Source: Euwallacea fornicatus
Lineage: Eukaryota; Arthropoda; Insecta; Coleoptera; Curculionidae
Length of the DNA stretch: 64,000 nt
Assembly (NCBI RefSeq): GCF_040115645.1
Contig: NC_089556.1
Coordinates: 3,410,001 to 3,474,000 of the forward strand
Reading direction: 5' to 3'
The notes under the pieces were generated by a model. That model saw only the letters and a program-made list of their open reading frames with translations. It did no database searches and was not told the DNA's origin. Numbering within the stretch: the first letter of the stretch is position 1; every line of letters begins with the position of its first letter. The translations under genes and the position numbers were made by a program. Below are positions 36,546 through 48,484 of this stretch, piece by piece.

Positions 36546-37696
36546 CTAATATGAAAGACCTTTCTTTTGAATAGCAACTGACACTGCAGCATTTAAGAAA
36601 TCCATTGGGTCTCCAGAATCTCCCTCATAAGTATTTGATATTGAGCTTGCACTAGCTGGACTCATAGAACTAGATAGTGATTGTGTCTCTTGCTCCTTTT
36701 GGAGATTTTCTAAATTATCTGTTGAGGATTCTTGTAAAATTTGGCTTGAGTCTGAAATTACTTAAAATATAAAATATATATTGCTTACCAACCATCATAG
36801 AAACATTACATAACAATTCTGATTGAGATTCGCTTCTGCTGCTGCCTGCAATGGATAAATTTGAATTAAAACTGGAGTTTGAATTTGAATTAAATGTAGA
36901 GGTACTAAGAGTCCCACTTGGGCTTCCTCTTAATCCTGATTGTAGGCCATGTGATTGTATTGCCATTAAAATGGCATCATCTTCAACCTGAAACCAACAG
37001 AATACATTGATTTCCCTTATAAAATACATATATTTGAAATGCTTACTTGGCCATCATTTGCACAGTCTTCCACAAAGTTTGTGGCATCAAATGGTCTATC
37101 CACCCAATTCTCCAACATACTATTTATTGTATTATCCACAAAACCTCGGGCAATCTGTCTTGCTTGCCACTTTCTGTAATATCCAAATTTCAATTAATCA
37201 AAAATTAAAAATAATGTTAGTGAGCCAAATACTTCAAGTAATAATCTTGACTTTTCGGTTGTGCAGAAACCAGAGTGACTGGAATTTCATTTTCAATACT
37301 GTTTTCTAAAGGCAGCTTTTCAGAGTCATCATCATCTGAACTGTCCCTTACCATGATGTCTTCTGTCTTGGCCAAAAACGTTTCCAGGCAACAATCGTCA
37401 CAGCAGCTAGATTTTGGGGCTGAATCTACTCAGTAGTTGAATCCCAGGTAGATAAATATTATAATATTAAATGACTTACCTGGTTTTGGAGATATAGTTG
37501 GCTCAGTTTTACTACAACACGGTTTTTGAAAGTCTACAGGAAGCTGAGTTTCATGAGAAGAATTGTTAGGATCTTTTGAGGTTTTCAAATGCCCTTTTCC
37601 TTTAATTTCCCACAAGTATCGGGCCTTTTTAAGTGGCTTGCCTTCATCTGAAGTCTCACTTTCTCGGGATCCACTTTGTTTATCACTCCTCTCCAT
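36546..37696 (-). CDS. Unidentified 313-aa acidic, serine-rich protein
   Basis: I do not recognise the family. Five exons on the minus strand (37696-37480, 37425-37233, 37173-37047, 36987-36789, 36751-36546) give exactly 942 nt in one open frame with GT...AG introns, strong evidence of a real gene. The N-terminus is charged and has a basic KPLKKARYLWEIKGKGH patch. Next come a cysteine cluster (SSCCDDCCLE) and the acidic run DSSDDDDSE. The most ordered and conserved-looking part is central: KKWQARQIARGFVDNTINS, ENWVDRPFDATNFVEDC and VEDDAILMAIQSHGLQ, predicted helical. A Ser/Asn/Thr-rich linker follows, and the C-terminus ends MDFLNAAVSVAIQKKG. No signal peptide or membrane segment is seen, and composition suggests a nuclear or regulatory protein. 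The start is the first ATG after an in-frame stop. Confidence 0.85.
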
Positions 37697-38389
37697 GATA
37701 TGGGCACTTAAAATTGGGTTTTTAATACGAGGCCCTGTTTTATTGACCAATGGTCAAGTTTGCTTCATAAATGGAGTATAGAGGAGTGGACAGGACTAGC
37801 GTTTATTGATTTTTACATATTATTTAAGTAGAGAACTAACAGACACCAAATAGCTTGGGCAACTATCTAGAATCTGGCAAATAATTGGCATAAAATTGGA
37901 GAAAGGTTTTTAGTTTTTATAATATCGCAATCATAAACTATCAAAATACAGGACGACTATAATCAGATGTTTTTAATTTTCATAGGATGTTTGTTTTTTT
38001 GTCTTCTCTCTTTTTGGGTATTAGATTGCCATAAGTGGGAGAGAGATAAATTCAATGTCTATGTCACGTCAATTAATTTTGCTTCACTCGCGACATCTAT
38101 GGAAACTGAGGTAAATTAGTTGAAATTGAACAAAGAGGAGGGTCTATGGATTTCACAGGAATTACCATTTACGTGCAAAGATGTCACCAACATGGTTGAG
38201 ACTTCCAAATTTTAATATACAGGATGATTCAGATTTTAATCGAGAAAATTTAACAGGCGATAAAACAATAAAAATTAAAAATTATATTTAATATGAAATT
38301 CATATTTTAAAGCCTTGATATCCAAATATAACGTGATCATTTTTTTGTTGTTTTTTTTTTAAATATTTCCTGGTTTAGGATATATAACG

Positions 38390-39140
38390 TAAGTTTTAAA
38401 TGGCGGATCAGCTCTGCAATACGTTGCAGGGTGATCCACACAGAGAATGGAAAGTACAATAGAAAAATTATGTTTCGAAAATTGACGTAGTTATTAAGGT
38501 GTTAAAATGAAGAGTTAGTTAACTTCTTTATTTTCAAACTTTTTAAAGACATTAATTGTTATAATGTAGCACTTGGTACTTCTGGATATGAGGGACTGGA
38601 AGGAAAACGTCAAATTTTGAATTTTTAATATAAGATTTTTTGATACAAACGTTCTGAAATTTCACTTGCCAACGATATTTCTACAATTAACCCATAATTA
38701 CACCAGTATTTTTCAAATTGACACTAAGCTAAATAAAAATTAAGTTTTTACAAGATGTTCATATTTAATTATTTATTTATTTACTTATTTCTACATTGTT
38801 CACTAATCGTGAATATGGAAATATGACGTTGATTTTGTGGGAAGTGGATTTAATGAACAGAACCATAGCTGCGTTTACCACTTTACTCCTATTTCTGTTG
38901 AAATGTGTACAGGCAAAAATTTTTAAATGTGAGCGTTTCTGTGCTGAAATAGACGGACAACATTTTGAAAACCTCCTATAAACTTCAAAAAAATGCTGCC
39001 AAATCTACTCTTTCTGTTTTTCGTAATAACTCCGGCAATTTTCCAAATTAATTTTTTAAAATTATTTTTTCCCTCCTCCTTGTTGATCGCCCTACAACGT
39101 ACTGCAGACCTGATCCGCCATTTAAGACTTAGCCTGTGTA
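38390..39140. mobile_element. Long inverted-repeat element with transposase C-terminal relic
   Basis: The left arm starting at about 38390 (AAGTTTTAAATGGCGGATCA...) matches the reverse complement of the right arm ending near 39130 (AAGTCTTAAATGGCGGATCA...). Similarity continues inward for roughly 110 bp, including a GTTATTA block. Within it, the plus-strand frame ending at 38981 finishes ERFCAEIDGQHFENLL, which resembles the C-terminus of DUF4817/mariner-type transposases (C-x-E-x-x-G-x-HFEHLL). It is probably an internally deleted, non-autonomous copy. Confidence 0.6.
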
Positions 39141-40404
39141 TAGGATGGTGATTTTGTGGTTAGACACATTTTTAATATACATAATTTTTTTGTGCTACGC
39201 CACTTATAATTCGTTTCAGAAAAAAACATATCCGCACGTTGCTTTTGTATGCCATGGAAACTCTGCGCGATATCTATTTAAGTTATATCTCCAAGAAGTA
39301 TTTACTGCACATTTTCCGCTCTGTAACTGATTTTTAGTAAATCTTGGCACGCGATCTTCAAGGAAAATTCGAAGATATTAGGACACGACATTGCATATCC
39401 TAGCAATTGATTTTCTTTATTTAAAAAAATCTCTTCAAATTTTGTATTCATTGTCGGCATAGGCCTTGATTGTGCTTTCCAATTTTCTTTTAATTGAACA
39501 AAAAAAGAAAATAAGGAATGAGGAAATATAAAGACCATTGGATTAGAGTTAAGAACACACGTCACCCTGCGGGGTGCCAGAATTAATGGGGCGCGTGAGT
39601 CTCCTTCCTATCGTACAATCGAAGCTGAAATTAGTCAAACTATTGAAAATTTTGTGTTTGTTTTACGGGGTATATGGGGTGCCACGCGACCTTTATTGAA
39701 TCGTGTAATGAGAGTAGTATGGACTTTTGAAAGTTCTATATCTCTTCGAACCGAATATATTTATATACAATTCCATATGAGTGAGTTATTAAATTTTGAA
39801 GATAATCGCTCTAATACATATTATTATGAGTTCATAACAGTTTGCCCACTAAATTACCGGATTTTCAGGGCTCCCACTTAACAGCTCCGTATTTATTTTG
39901 CGCCTGGAGCGCCGCGACGGTCGGGCGATAACGGGCGCCGTTTCCATGGATACGGCACGCGAAAATTCCGTTGTTTGCAGTGAGATTTGCAGACAATTAC
40001 GATGATTTTTCTTCTGCAAGTTTCCAGCCTAAAACGCTTTTTTGTAGCTCAAAGATTCCCTTATATAAATTGACGCTCAAGCAGAGAATACGGAGAACAA
40101 TAAAATGATGGATTTTTTGAGAAAACTAAGAAAACTCTTTTATATTTTATGATCTATAGTTATTTACATCACAAAGTCGAACAAAAATAACGCAATACAT
40201 TACGTACGTAGAATATGATAAAACAAACTTCAATGTATGTTTGGTTTTAAAATAAGGATAAACTTAAATCAGTACGTAGTAGCATACATATAGATACTTA
40301 AATATATATCACAATATGTACAGAGCTATACAGAGCGTTGTAAATACACAATTCGCAGTCTTCAACTTATTGTCAATTTTTGGTCGTATTTTTTACCAGG
40401 TAAA

Positions 40405-41121
40405 TACAGGGTGATCCAAGTTCGATGGGATTTAGGGTTCTCTCAATATCCGGAGAAAATAATTAAAAAATAATAAACGATTTCTTGGCTCCAATTTTAA
40501 GAAAAAATTATTGGTGCAAACCGCATTCGGTTTTCACCGTTAATTTTCTCGCTGCGAGGAGATCCTAAAAATTTACTATTTGTAGGAGTCCCCCATTAAA
40601 ATAAGGATTTAAGTGTCAAATAAGTAAATTTTGTAAAAAGCTTATTCAGTTGGTACATTTTGTTCTTTCCGTCTCCTACGTAGACTTAATAGCATTATTT
40701 TGATGTTTGAACTTGTAATAATTAATATAAGGTTTATTCAATATGGCTATATTCTCGTCAAAAAGGTCATCGCATGCCTTTAAAAACTCTAGGATATCCC
40801 ATTTTTCAAAAATGCACTTTATTTTAATGTCTTGAAAATGAAAGAACTTGTAGTTTTAATTTTAATATAATTGGAGTTTACTTAAAATAGTGTCTTAAGA
40901 AAGTATTAATAATTTTTCCAAATCAACTGACTGCCAAGCCCAGTTTTAAAGGACCTGTGTGGCAAGAGATCTAAACGTGATAGATGAATGCGATTTGCAT
41001 CAATAATTTTTTCTTTAAATTCCAACCAAACATACGTTATGTGTAATTTATATTAATTTATTAACATTTCCTGCAGATTTTAAGAGAACCCAGAATCCCA
41101 TCGAATTTGAACCACTTTGTA
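40405..41121. mobile_element. Long-TIR MITE abutting the sim 3' end
   Basis: The left arm from 40405 (TACAGGGTGATCCAAGTTCG) and the reverse complement of the right arm from 41121 (TACAAAGTGGTTCAAATTCG) match, then share GATGGGATT, GGGTTCTCT and, further in, AAGAAAAAATTATTG-TGCAAA-CGCATTC. Arms reach about 145 bp each, with TA at both outer ends. There is no transposase coding. The right end lies 23 bp from the sim stop codon, so the sim transcript must enter it. Confidence 0.75.
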
Positions 41122-41144
41122 CAATAAAATTAACATAAAAGGTA

Positions 41145-44100
41145 CTAGTGCACATAATCGTTATTAGCATTTGTTATGTGGTAATGTTGGCTTTCCACTA
41201 TTACACTAGTATACCCTGCATTGCTCCAATTATTGAAACAGTTACTGCCAACACTAAAGTCGGAGGGAGTTGCAGGGTTAATATTTGCAGCTATCAGAGG
41301 ATTTAACGTCCCCCCAGGGGGGTAATGGTGTGTGTTATCAGTAGCACTACTTTCCACTGAGCTGCAACTGCTAGATGAAGCACTGAAAGGGCGTGTTTGG
41401 GAGGTAACTGAACCCGGAACTATTGAGTAAGCTTCGGGGTCGTTGTAGTAATAAACTTCATGGTGGTGATAATAAGGGGTGGAATCTTCTTGTCCGCCAT
41501 GCACAAATAATCCTGGGTTACCTATAGAGTTTCACACGAAATAAATTTAGTCAAATTAATCACTTAGGAGGGTTAAATAACGTACTATGGTCGTAATCCA
41601 AATGACCTCCAAAATGTCCGGATCCACCCCCGTTAGAGTCACTAAAATGTTCCGGTTCGATAATTCTGCCACCACCACTGAGACGTATGTTTGATTGAGG
41701 TGAACTGTGGTGGTACTTGGGTTGTCCCACATTTCTGGTGGGGGTGGTTAAGGGTGAGTGGTTGTCTGCGTGTGGGGATGCCGGCAGATCTTCATTGGGT
41801 GTTGTTTGGGTGAAACTAAGCACTAGTTCTTTGGATTCAGTCTCACTAAAGTCGCATATTCTTTGATGAACACATTAATGTGTAAACTTTAAAAGTTCAC
41901 CTTAAAACATAATTTACAGAGACTATACAGTGTGGTCTCGATGATCTGGAATTATGTACAATGGTAGCGTAACTCTGCATCCATACCCAACCTCCAAGTT
42001 TGCAAAGGAACCTGTAGTATTTTGTCGTGACTTGCCCTTTTATCAGTACTGCAAACAATAAATTTACGTATTTAATGTTATTAAGCTAAAACAAACAGAG
42101 CCATATGTTCATTTACTAAACTGGCTATATGGCATTACAGAAACAATATCGTTTATTCCTGTTGAAATGGTCTAAATGGGAACATTTCCAAATATTAGGT
42201 TTTCGGCAATTTGGGCCCCCATATAAAATGGCATTACGAGGACCAAAGTGCCGTTTGTATAATAAATCGTATCGTAATCCTGACATCTCTTTTCCTGGTT
42301 ATTTTTCACAGGATTTTATTGGTTGATGAGAGAAATGAACACTAAAAATCTTTATGTCTCACATTTAAGCGTAAAAAGAAAAACGTGTGTTATGTAGTAT
42401 TTTTCCGGGCTATTAGAAAAAAAATTGAAACTTGATTTTCAAAAAAAATGTATCGAAAAACTGCTTTGCGGAGAAAATGGATACTAAACTGCAGAATTTT
42501 CGTAAAACATCCGACACCAACTACGAAATCAAAATTTCGATGGATTCTCTTAATCTGTTAATTTTCATTTCACAAAACTCGTGCACGGCAATGAAGAATA
42601 GAAAAATATGGAACACCCTGTTAATATTATACACCTACGTATTAGTGAACCTTTTTTTTTTCGATGTAGTAGTACGGTAACTAAATGAGTTAAAAAGGGC
42701 ATCTGCCATTTCCCATACGCCAAACCCTACGAATCCACCAGCACCCCTCAACCCTGAATGCTTGTTTTAGTTTAAATAGTAAATCTAACGGGGTCTGGTA
42801 ATCTTGCAAAAGCACTCAACTCGAACGACGCGTAAGGCTTAAGGGTTTTCAAGCGTCCAACCCTAAATTTCATTTTGTTAAATAATATGTATTAGTATGT
42901 GTATTATCTTACGCTGATGATGAGAGTATCGCATCGGTAACACATCCCTGCCATCTATGTATTGGTACAAAGTCTTTTCTATGAGATCCTGAGGTTCGTA
43001 CCCTGTGAGTTGCGATACCCTGTAACAAATGCGTCAAGTTAGTTAACGGCAAATGTACTAACATTAAACCCCCGGTATATCGGTGAACACGTGCTAGTCT
43101 TCCCTGTAGGAGGACATAAGTTAGAAACAAAACCCCATTATGCTTTGATTGCTCGGCGTCAAATTACGGGGCTTTGTATAGAAAGCACTTTGAGTGGTGT
43201 AAAAAAGCTGTTAAAAGAAGAAAGTAATTTCTTTCAAAACATCCTACACAAGTGGGTATACGGGGGTTGGTTTTATGAGGGTAGATCTGGTTTCATTAAT
43301 GCTATGAAATGTGAACTACCTACAGGTATTTTAATAGTTTGTATCAACGGTGTTAGTTTTGTAGTTGTTACTAGCTTGGATGTGCAAAATGTGGTCAGAA
43401 ACGCTAGTTTTTGTACTTAAAATCCGATTTATCAAACATCTGGCTGCTTCGTCAGCAAAATAAATTTCATAGAAACGGCAAAATCAGACGAGGATATTGG
43501 TCAATTTCTTTCTCCATTCCCTCTTGCTTTCCACTTTCTTGATAATTATCTTGTTGACATAGTTAACAATAGCCGGTGGTCGTTTCGTAAAAAAATAGGG
43601 CTGATTTGATTAATTTCTCTTAATTTTATCTGCAAGTTAATTTCCATTGACAGCAATAAACTGTAGCCATTGCAGGATTTACGGAAGGTTACGGGGATTA
43701 CATACATTGCAAACACATACATGTATATTAGAAATTATCCGCTAGGTAAAGTTACCCGAACCTTAATGTTTCCTAAGTTTCGGGGAAATGTACCAGGAGT
43801 ATCGCTTTTGGTGGAAATGGGATAGTGAATCGACAGTAAATATTCTAGTTCGCGTTTAATGGAGAACCATAAGTTCGCTCAAAATTGTCAGAACTAAAAT
43901 CGTTTTAACGTTAAATACCTACAGGGTGGTCCTAACTATATTCCTTTAAATCGTTTCCAAAATGGTAATAATAAGCTTAAATATTGAATTGAGTTCATCC
44001 TCCATAAGAGTATTTTGCTACTTTTTAAGTGAGAAATCAGTTCATCTAGAAACCGAATATATAGCGAAATTAAGGCTCAGATTTTTTAAATGGCGCTAAT

Positions 44101-46936
44101 TCCATCCTCTATTAAATTTATTTTACATTGAAAAGTAATGCAAGTAAGTAATATCTCTTTCTTTATTGTTACTTAACCAAAAAATGGCAATACTAAACTT
44201 AGTTCCACGAGAGTTTGGCTCAATAGTGCCGTTTTCTTAATGCCAATTTATAAAAATTCCGATGTTAACAATTTTTATCAGCCAAATAATTTCTATACAA
44301 ACGTGGTAAGCAAGACCCCGAGCATTGATAAATTTCTCCATTTCCATGGAAATCATCTTCTGGGTTCTGTTGCGACCTCGCACCAGCATCTTGATACAAT
44401 GAGCGTTAGCATCTGAATTCAACATCAACATACCTCGCATCTAGAAAAATCAATTTCATATCCAAACTCGCTCTAAACATGAACATGTTGGAGTGCAGTT
44501 TGATTTCAGTAATGGCACTAGGCGGTAATGAGTGTCCCACAGCTACCAACCCCATGTTCTGGAAACAACTCGGCTCGTAAACCACCCCATTTCCTAAGGG
44601 ATGCTGCTTGATTTTGAGGTATCCTGAACAGTGGATTACCTGAAAAGAAAATTCAATTTGCGGTTATACTGCGCGACTACCTATATAGGGGACAAAGCCT
44701 AATTGGAGTAATTCGAGTAGCTTTAACAAGCCTTTTCGTCTTTTACATGCAAATAGGTCTGGGGCAATTGCGGAGGTTGAGTTATCCATATGTTGAGAAG
44801 GTAATTTGAATTAAGTGCCACTTTGACTGGATATAGTAAGTCTATATAAGCTCGAGTAGATATTCATCCCTTTGTTGACTATAATAATTATAATATGAAA
44901 AATTGAAATTTAAGATAGGTAATATGATGAACGTTTGCGGGCATACATTATACAGATATATGCTACGGTGAAAATCAATAGTTATTAAGATAAGCTGGGA
45001 TTTCATTTGTTTAAATTTATTCATTAAAGTGGAACGTCGAGAAAATAGCACGTACGTTCATTAGTCATATGTGTAGTAAAATTACAGAATAAAAAAACAT
45101 TTTCATAAATTATCTCGTATTATAAATTAATAATAGTCATATGTTTGATACAAAGCAAATTCCATCTAAAAGTATTCTAGACCTTTAGCTCTGATTTGAT
45201 TACTTTATACTTTTTTACCTTATATCCTCCGTTAGTTAAACCCGCATTCCTTTTTGCTAAGACACACTTCATCCTTATGAAAAACGCCCTTTCGATCTCG
45301 TAGTCCTGGTTAATGGAGAGAGGTGGATATGGTGGGGTTGGTGTTAATATCGCCGAGACTTCATCATGATCCGCTGGGTGAATGTAGTCGTAGATGCTAT
45401 TGCCTGTTAATTCAACCTGAAATTAACCAACAAAAATTTTTTATAAAAGACATTCGAAGGCTCAAGTCAAATATTTGGTCTTTATCAGCCCCTTCAGAAG
45501 GTTTGAGATACATCTGAAGCCTTTCATTAATCATTTCTATGATTTTGATTGATAATCGTTACCATTACCAAAATTTTTGAATTGATTCTTTCGGTGATAA
45601 TTATTAAATAATTATTGCCTAAAAGTAGCGAAGGCTCAAACATAAACATTAACATTGACAACACCGCCTTTTTAGGCCCATGGCAGGTTTACGGCAAAAA
45701 GTAGACAACCCACAGTACCCTCAAGTATGTTATCGAAGACAAAGCTGCCAATTTGCTAAGGGCGTATTTTACAATTTTCTATTCAGGCTTAATCCATCAA
45801 ATCAATCAATCAATCGGAATCAAACTATCGTTTGTTTATTTATTTTACCTGTGAGAGTCCCAAATGGACAGACGCAGTTTCTGAGATATACATAATTTTG
45901 CCGTCCTGGGCCACCACAAAAATGAACCCATCCAGGGTTTGGAGAAGGTAGGAGCCCAGTTCTTTGAGAAGGGCTTCTCTTGGGTTGGGTATTACTGGTG
46001 ATGCACCCCACGCATCTCCTAGTCCTAAGGGCAAACGAAATAAGCGAATAGTGAACAGTAGCAAAATGTGTCACCACTAACATAAATGTTTTATTTTTTT
46101 TTAGTAATGATTATAGTCGATAATAAATATGTTAATCGCTTGTGCCCTAGAGGCATTATAATTACGTAGTAATGAATTAACCGACACTGAAAGGACCGAC
46201 ACTCTCGTTGATCAAAGGCTATAACCCGAAACTCAAATCCATCGTCTTTAATAAATTCTTTGATGTTTTTTTTTATCGGTTGAACTCGATCTTAATGGTA
46301 TGCAGGGCTTTATTGTCATATAAAATATTGACCGAATTTAGTTTGCATGGCGTGTCAAATTCAATAGGTACCTACGTGATAGAAAAGCAGTTCTTACCAT
46401 CTGGGAACACCTCTCTCATCTTCAAGTAAGAAGTGGAGAGTCTAATAACGGAGGCTTTGTCCAGTTGGGTGGTGATGGCCGCTGGTAAGGGCAACATTTT
46501 TCCCAATTCGATAAATTCCGCATTCTCTTTTTCTCGTCTGCTGCGGGCGGCATTCTTGCTTTTCTCTTTCATGGCGCCTTTCGCGCAAAGAGGAGGAGCT
46601 GCAAAGAAAAATGGCTAAAATATAATGATTGCACAACCACTGTTTAAATTAATTTGGGGGCGGATTTGTTTTATTAGAAATTCTAATTCAAGATCGTGAC
46701 TGAAAGGGGCGCTCAAATTTGCTTTGTTAAATTTTAACGAGCATCTCGGAGTAATTAAGGCCGCGATGTCATTTTAACAGCCCCATTCAATCAGAAAAAA
46801 AATTCCCTAACGAGAAATGCGGCAGCTCACCTTTATTTTCTGCTGGTTGTTTGTTTTCACAACTCTCTTCCGACTCATCGTTACTTTTACATTTCATGTC
46901 AGTTATAAGATTATAAGAAACACGGTTATATCCCAT
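41145..46936 (-). CDS. sim: Single-minded homolog, bHLH-PAS transcription factor
   Basis: Master regulator of ventral midline fate, acting in the nucleus as a heterodimer with Tango/ARNT. Nine exons on the minus strand keep phase: 46936-46831, 46598-46398, 46024-45849, 45416-45219, 44639-44434, 43019-42913, 42048-41901, 41845-41586 and 41521-41145 (592 aa). bHLH: MKEKSKNAARSRREKEN, LPAAITTQLDKASVIRLSTSY. PAS-A: LLQTLDGFIFVVAQDGKIMY, SETASVHLGLSQVELTGNS. PAC-like: RMKCVLAKRNAGLT, VIHCSGYLKIK, GLVAVGHSLPPSAITEIKLH. PAS-B: MFMFRASLDMKLIFLDARVS, LTGYEPQDLIEKTLYQYI, KGQVTTKYYRFL, GGWVWMQSYATIVHNSRSSR, VSVNYVLS. The C-terminus is rich in S, T, H, P and Y. Vertebrate SIM starts at MKEKSK (ATG at 46572 here, 548 aa), but an in-frame upstream exon extends the N-terminus, so the start is uncertain. 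It is single-minded rather than trachealess because of the LGDAWG junction and the PAS sequences. Confidence 0.94.
43020..44433. other. Large sim intron between PAS-B exons
   Basis: This 1.4-kb intron separates ...KLIFLDAR from VSQLTGYEPQ. A solo TACAGGGTGGTCC motif near 43919 resembles a MITE end, but no partner arm was found. A 109-codon frame at 43091-43420 shows no family similarity. Confidence 0.5.
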
Positions 46937-47006
46937 ATGAAACACTATATCTTCCACAAAACTTTCAGCTACACCTTCCGTTATCGCTTCACCTGTACGA
47001 CTGAAC
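46831..47006 (-). CDS. sim: Putative 5' coding exon of sim (N-terminal extension)
   Basis: On the minus strand an acceptor TTTGACAG at 47007 and a donor AAAG|GTGAGC at 46831 delimit an exon open in one frame. The frame gives SFVEDIVFHMGYN and an acidic stretch, CKSNDESEESCENK. Its phase-1 end joins exactly to the bHLH exon at 46598, giving APPLCAKGA before MKEKSK. The candidate ATG is at 46936, and the frame is open upstream of it to the acceptor. It may be coding or merely an open 5' UTR exon. Confidence 0.55.
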
Positions 47007-47732
47007 CTGTCAAATCAGCAACCCCTCAACTATGGGCCATATCGCCCAGATGTTTTATTTACTTCAAAAAATTACCTGAGTGGGACCTAGGTCCATTCTT
47101 GACTCTCTGCAGGTGTTCTCTTATAATAGGGTTTATTTCACCTATTGGTCAATTTTTTTTTCGCTCTTCATTTGTGAACCGCCCTTTGTATGTCCTAAAT
47201 GATACCTTGATGGTTCACCAATGGTACAGAATGCCTTTAGGGCGGGAAGGAAGTGTGAGATTTCATGTTTACGTAGACATGTTGGATGGAAACCTGTTAT
47301 ATCGGTTTTCGTTTGGACGACGGTTTTCTATTAGGATTAATTAAATCTTTGGGTTGACTCTATATCTTTGATTTAATGCGATTATCTCTAGTATACGAGA
47401 GAACGTTTTTTAGATATGAAAAGGGACAAAAATTTAAGTTTAATCTCGATTTTCTCTCATGCGCGGTTAGATAATCCATTCCTTCAAGCTGTGAATGATG
47501 AGAGCTTCGCGCCAGTTCCTTATTGAGCTGGCGAGGGAGCTTATAAAACAAGCAAAAATTATATGCAATGAGAAGCTTATAAGAGTTACTTCAAAACATA
47601 CATACATACACATGATCCATTTGATAATTTTCTTTTAATAAGATTTTTTTTTAAACATTTCTAACACTCTGTTTCTCAATTTTTTTTTTAAATTGCACGA
47701 ATAACCTTTCCAAAGCACAACACCACGGGAAA
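47007..47732. other. Region upstream of sim, no features assigned
   Basis: The plus-strand 175-codon frame at 46817-47344 is largely the antisense of the sim 5' exon and its intron and is not called. A short CATA repeat lies at 47599-47612. The sim promoter may lie here or farther right. Confidence 0.35.
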
Positions 47733-48484
47733 TACGGGGTGTTTCTTAATGATGTGCGGATATTTTAAGGTAGAATTCTACATGGAAAAATAATGATAAT
47801 TGGTCATATAAACCATGTTCCAAATATGTTCCGTTGCGAAAATAGAGGGGTGCAAAGTTTTAAGAAAAAACTGGAACTTAATGAATATTTTCGTAACCGC
47901 TTAAGATATTTCAACGAAAGTTTGCATGTAAAGACAGTTTGTAAACTGGCATTAATTACAATAAAAATATGCGTTTCAATGCAGACTTATTCAAAACTAT
48001 TTTAATGCGATAAAAAAACTATAGAAAATTGAACACACTGTGGGTTGACGTCGCAATGAAACATGAGTTACCACTAACAAGAAACAAAAAAAAAACGATT
48101 TTTATAATAAGTGTTAAAAATGACCCCGTTCATTTAATATGCATGCTTCTGCCTTTCTTCTCATCGAATTGTGCACTCTTTCCAATATTCCTGGAGTATT
48201 TCGTATTCTGTCACATGTTGCAACTATCCTCTTTTTTGCATCGAACCACATATTTTATTCCATTTAATGCCTCTATAAACTGTCTGTACATACCAAATTT
48301 CATTGAAATATTTCAAGTTCTTTCGGAAATATTCATTAACTTCCAGTTTTTTTTCTAAAACTTTGGAGCCCCGTATTTTCGTAACGGAGCATTTTTGGAA
48401 TATAGTTTATACGACAAACTATCGTTATTTTTCACGTGAAATCCCACCTCAAAATATTCGCACATTATTAAGGAACACCCTGTA
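47733..48484. mobile_element. Foldback MITE with ~250-bp terminal inverted repeats
   Basis: The left arm, 47733 to about 47985, and the reverse complement of the right arm, 48484 to about 48235, align almost colinearly. Shared blocks include GGGGTGTTTCTTAAT/AGGGTGTTCCTTAAT, ATGTGCG-ATATTTT, CGTTGCGAAAATA/CGTTACGAAAATA, AACTGG-A-TTAATGAATATTT and GGCATTAA. TA lies at each outer end, consistent with a Tc1/mariner target site. The central ~250 bp has no coding potential. The arms are so extensive that the element could form a long hairpin RNA if transcribed. Confidence 0.85.

Larger units (their letters stand above)
37697..41144. other. Spacer between the unidentified gene and sim, rich in MITEs
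   Basis: The region holds two long inverted-repeat elements (38390-39140 and 40405-41121), described separately. Short frames at 39136-39330 and 39654-39881 show no family similarity. The stretch 39895-39985 is CG-rich. No host gene is recognised. Confidence 0.45.

Noticed and set aside
42616..42630. ACACCCTG motif in a sim intron as a MITE end
   Set aside because: No matching opposite end was found nearby; recorded only as a solo motif.
41145..46572. Identification as trachealess or NPAS because of the RSRR basic region
   Set aside because: The LGDAWG linker, PAS-A, PAS-B and VNYVLS segments all match single-minded, and trachealess-specific segments are absent.
46817..47344. 175-codon plus-strand open frame beginning MRQLTFIFCWLF
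   Set aside because: It is antisense to the putative sim 5' exon and intron, has no family signature, and its hydrophobic composition is what AT-rich antisense frames usually give.
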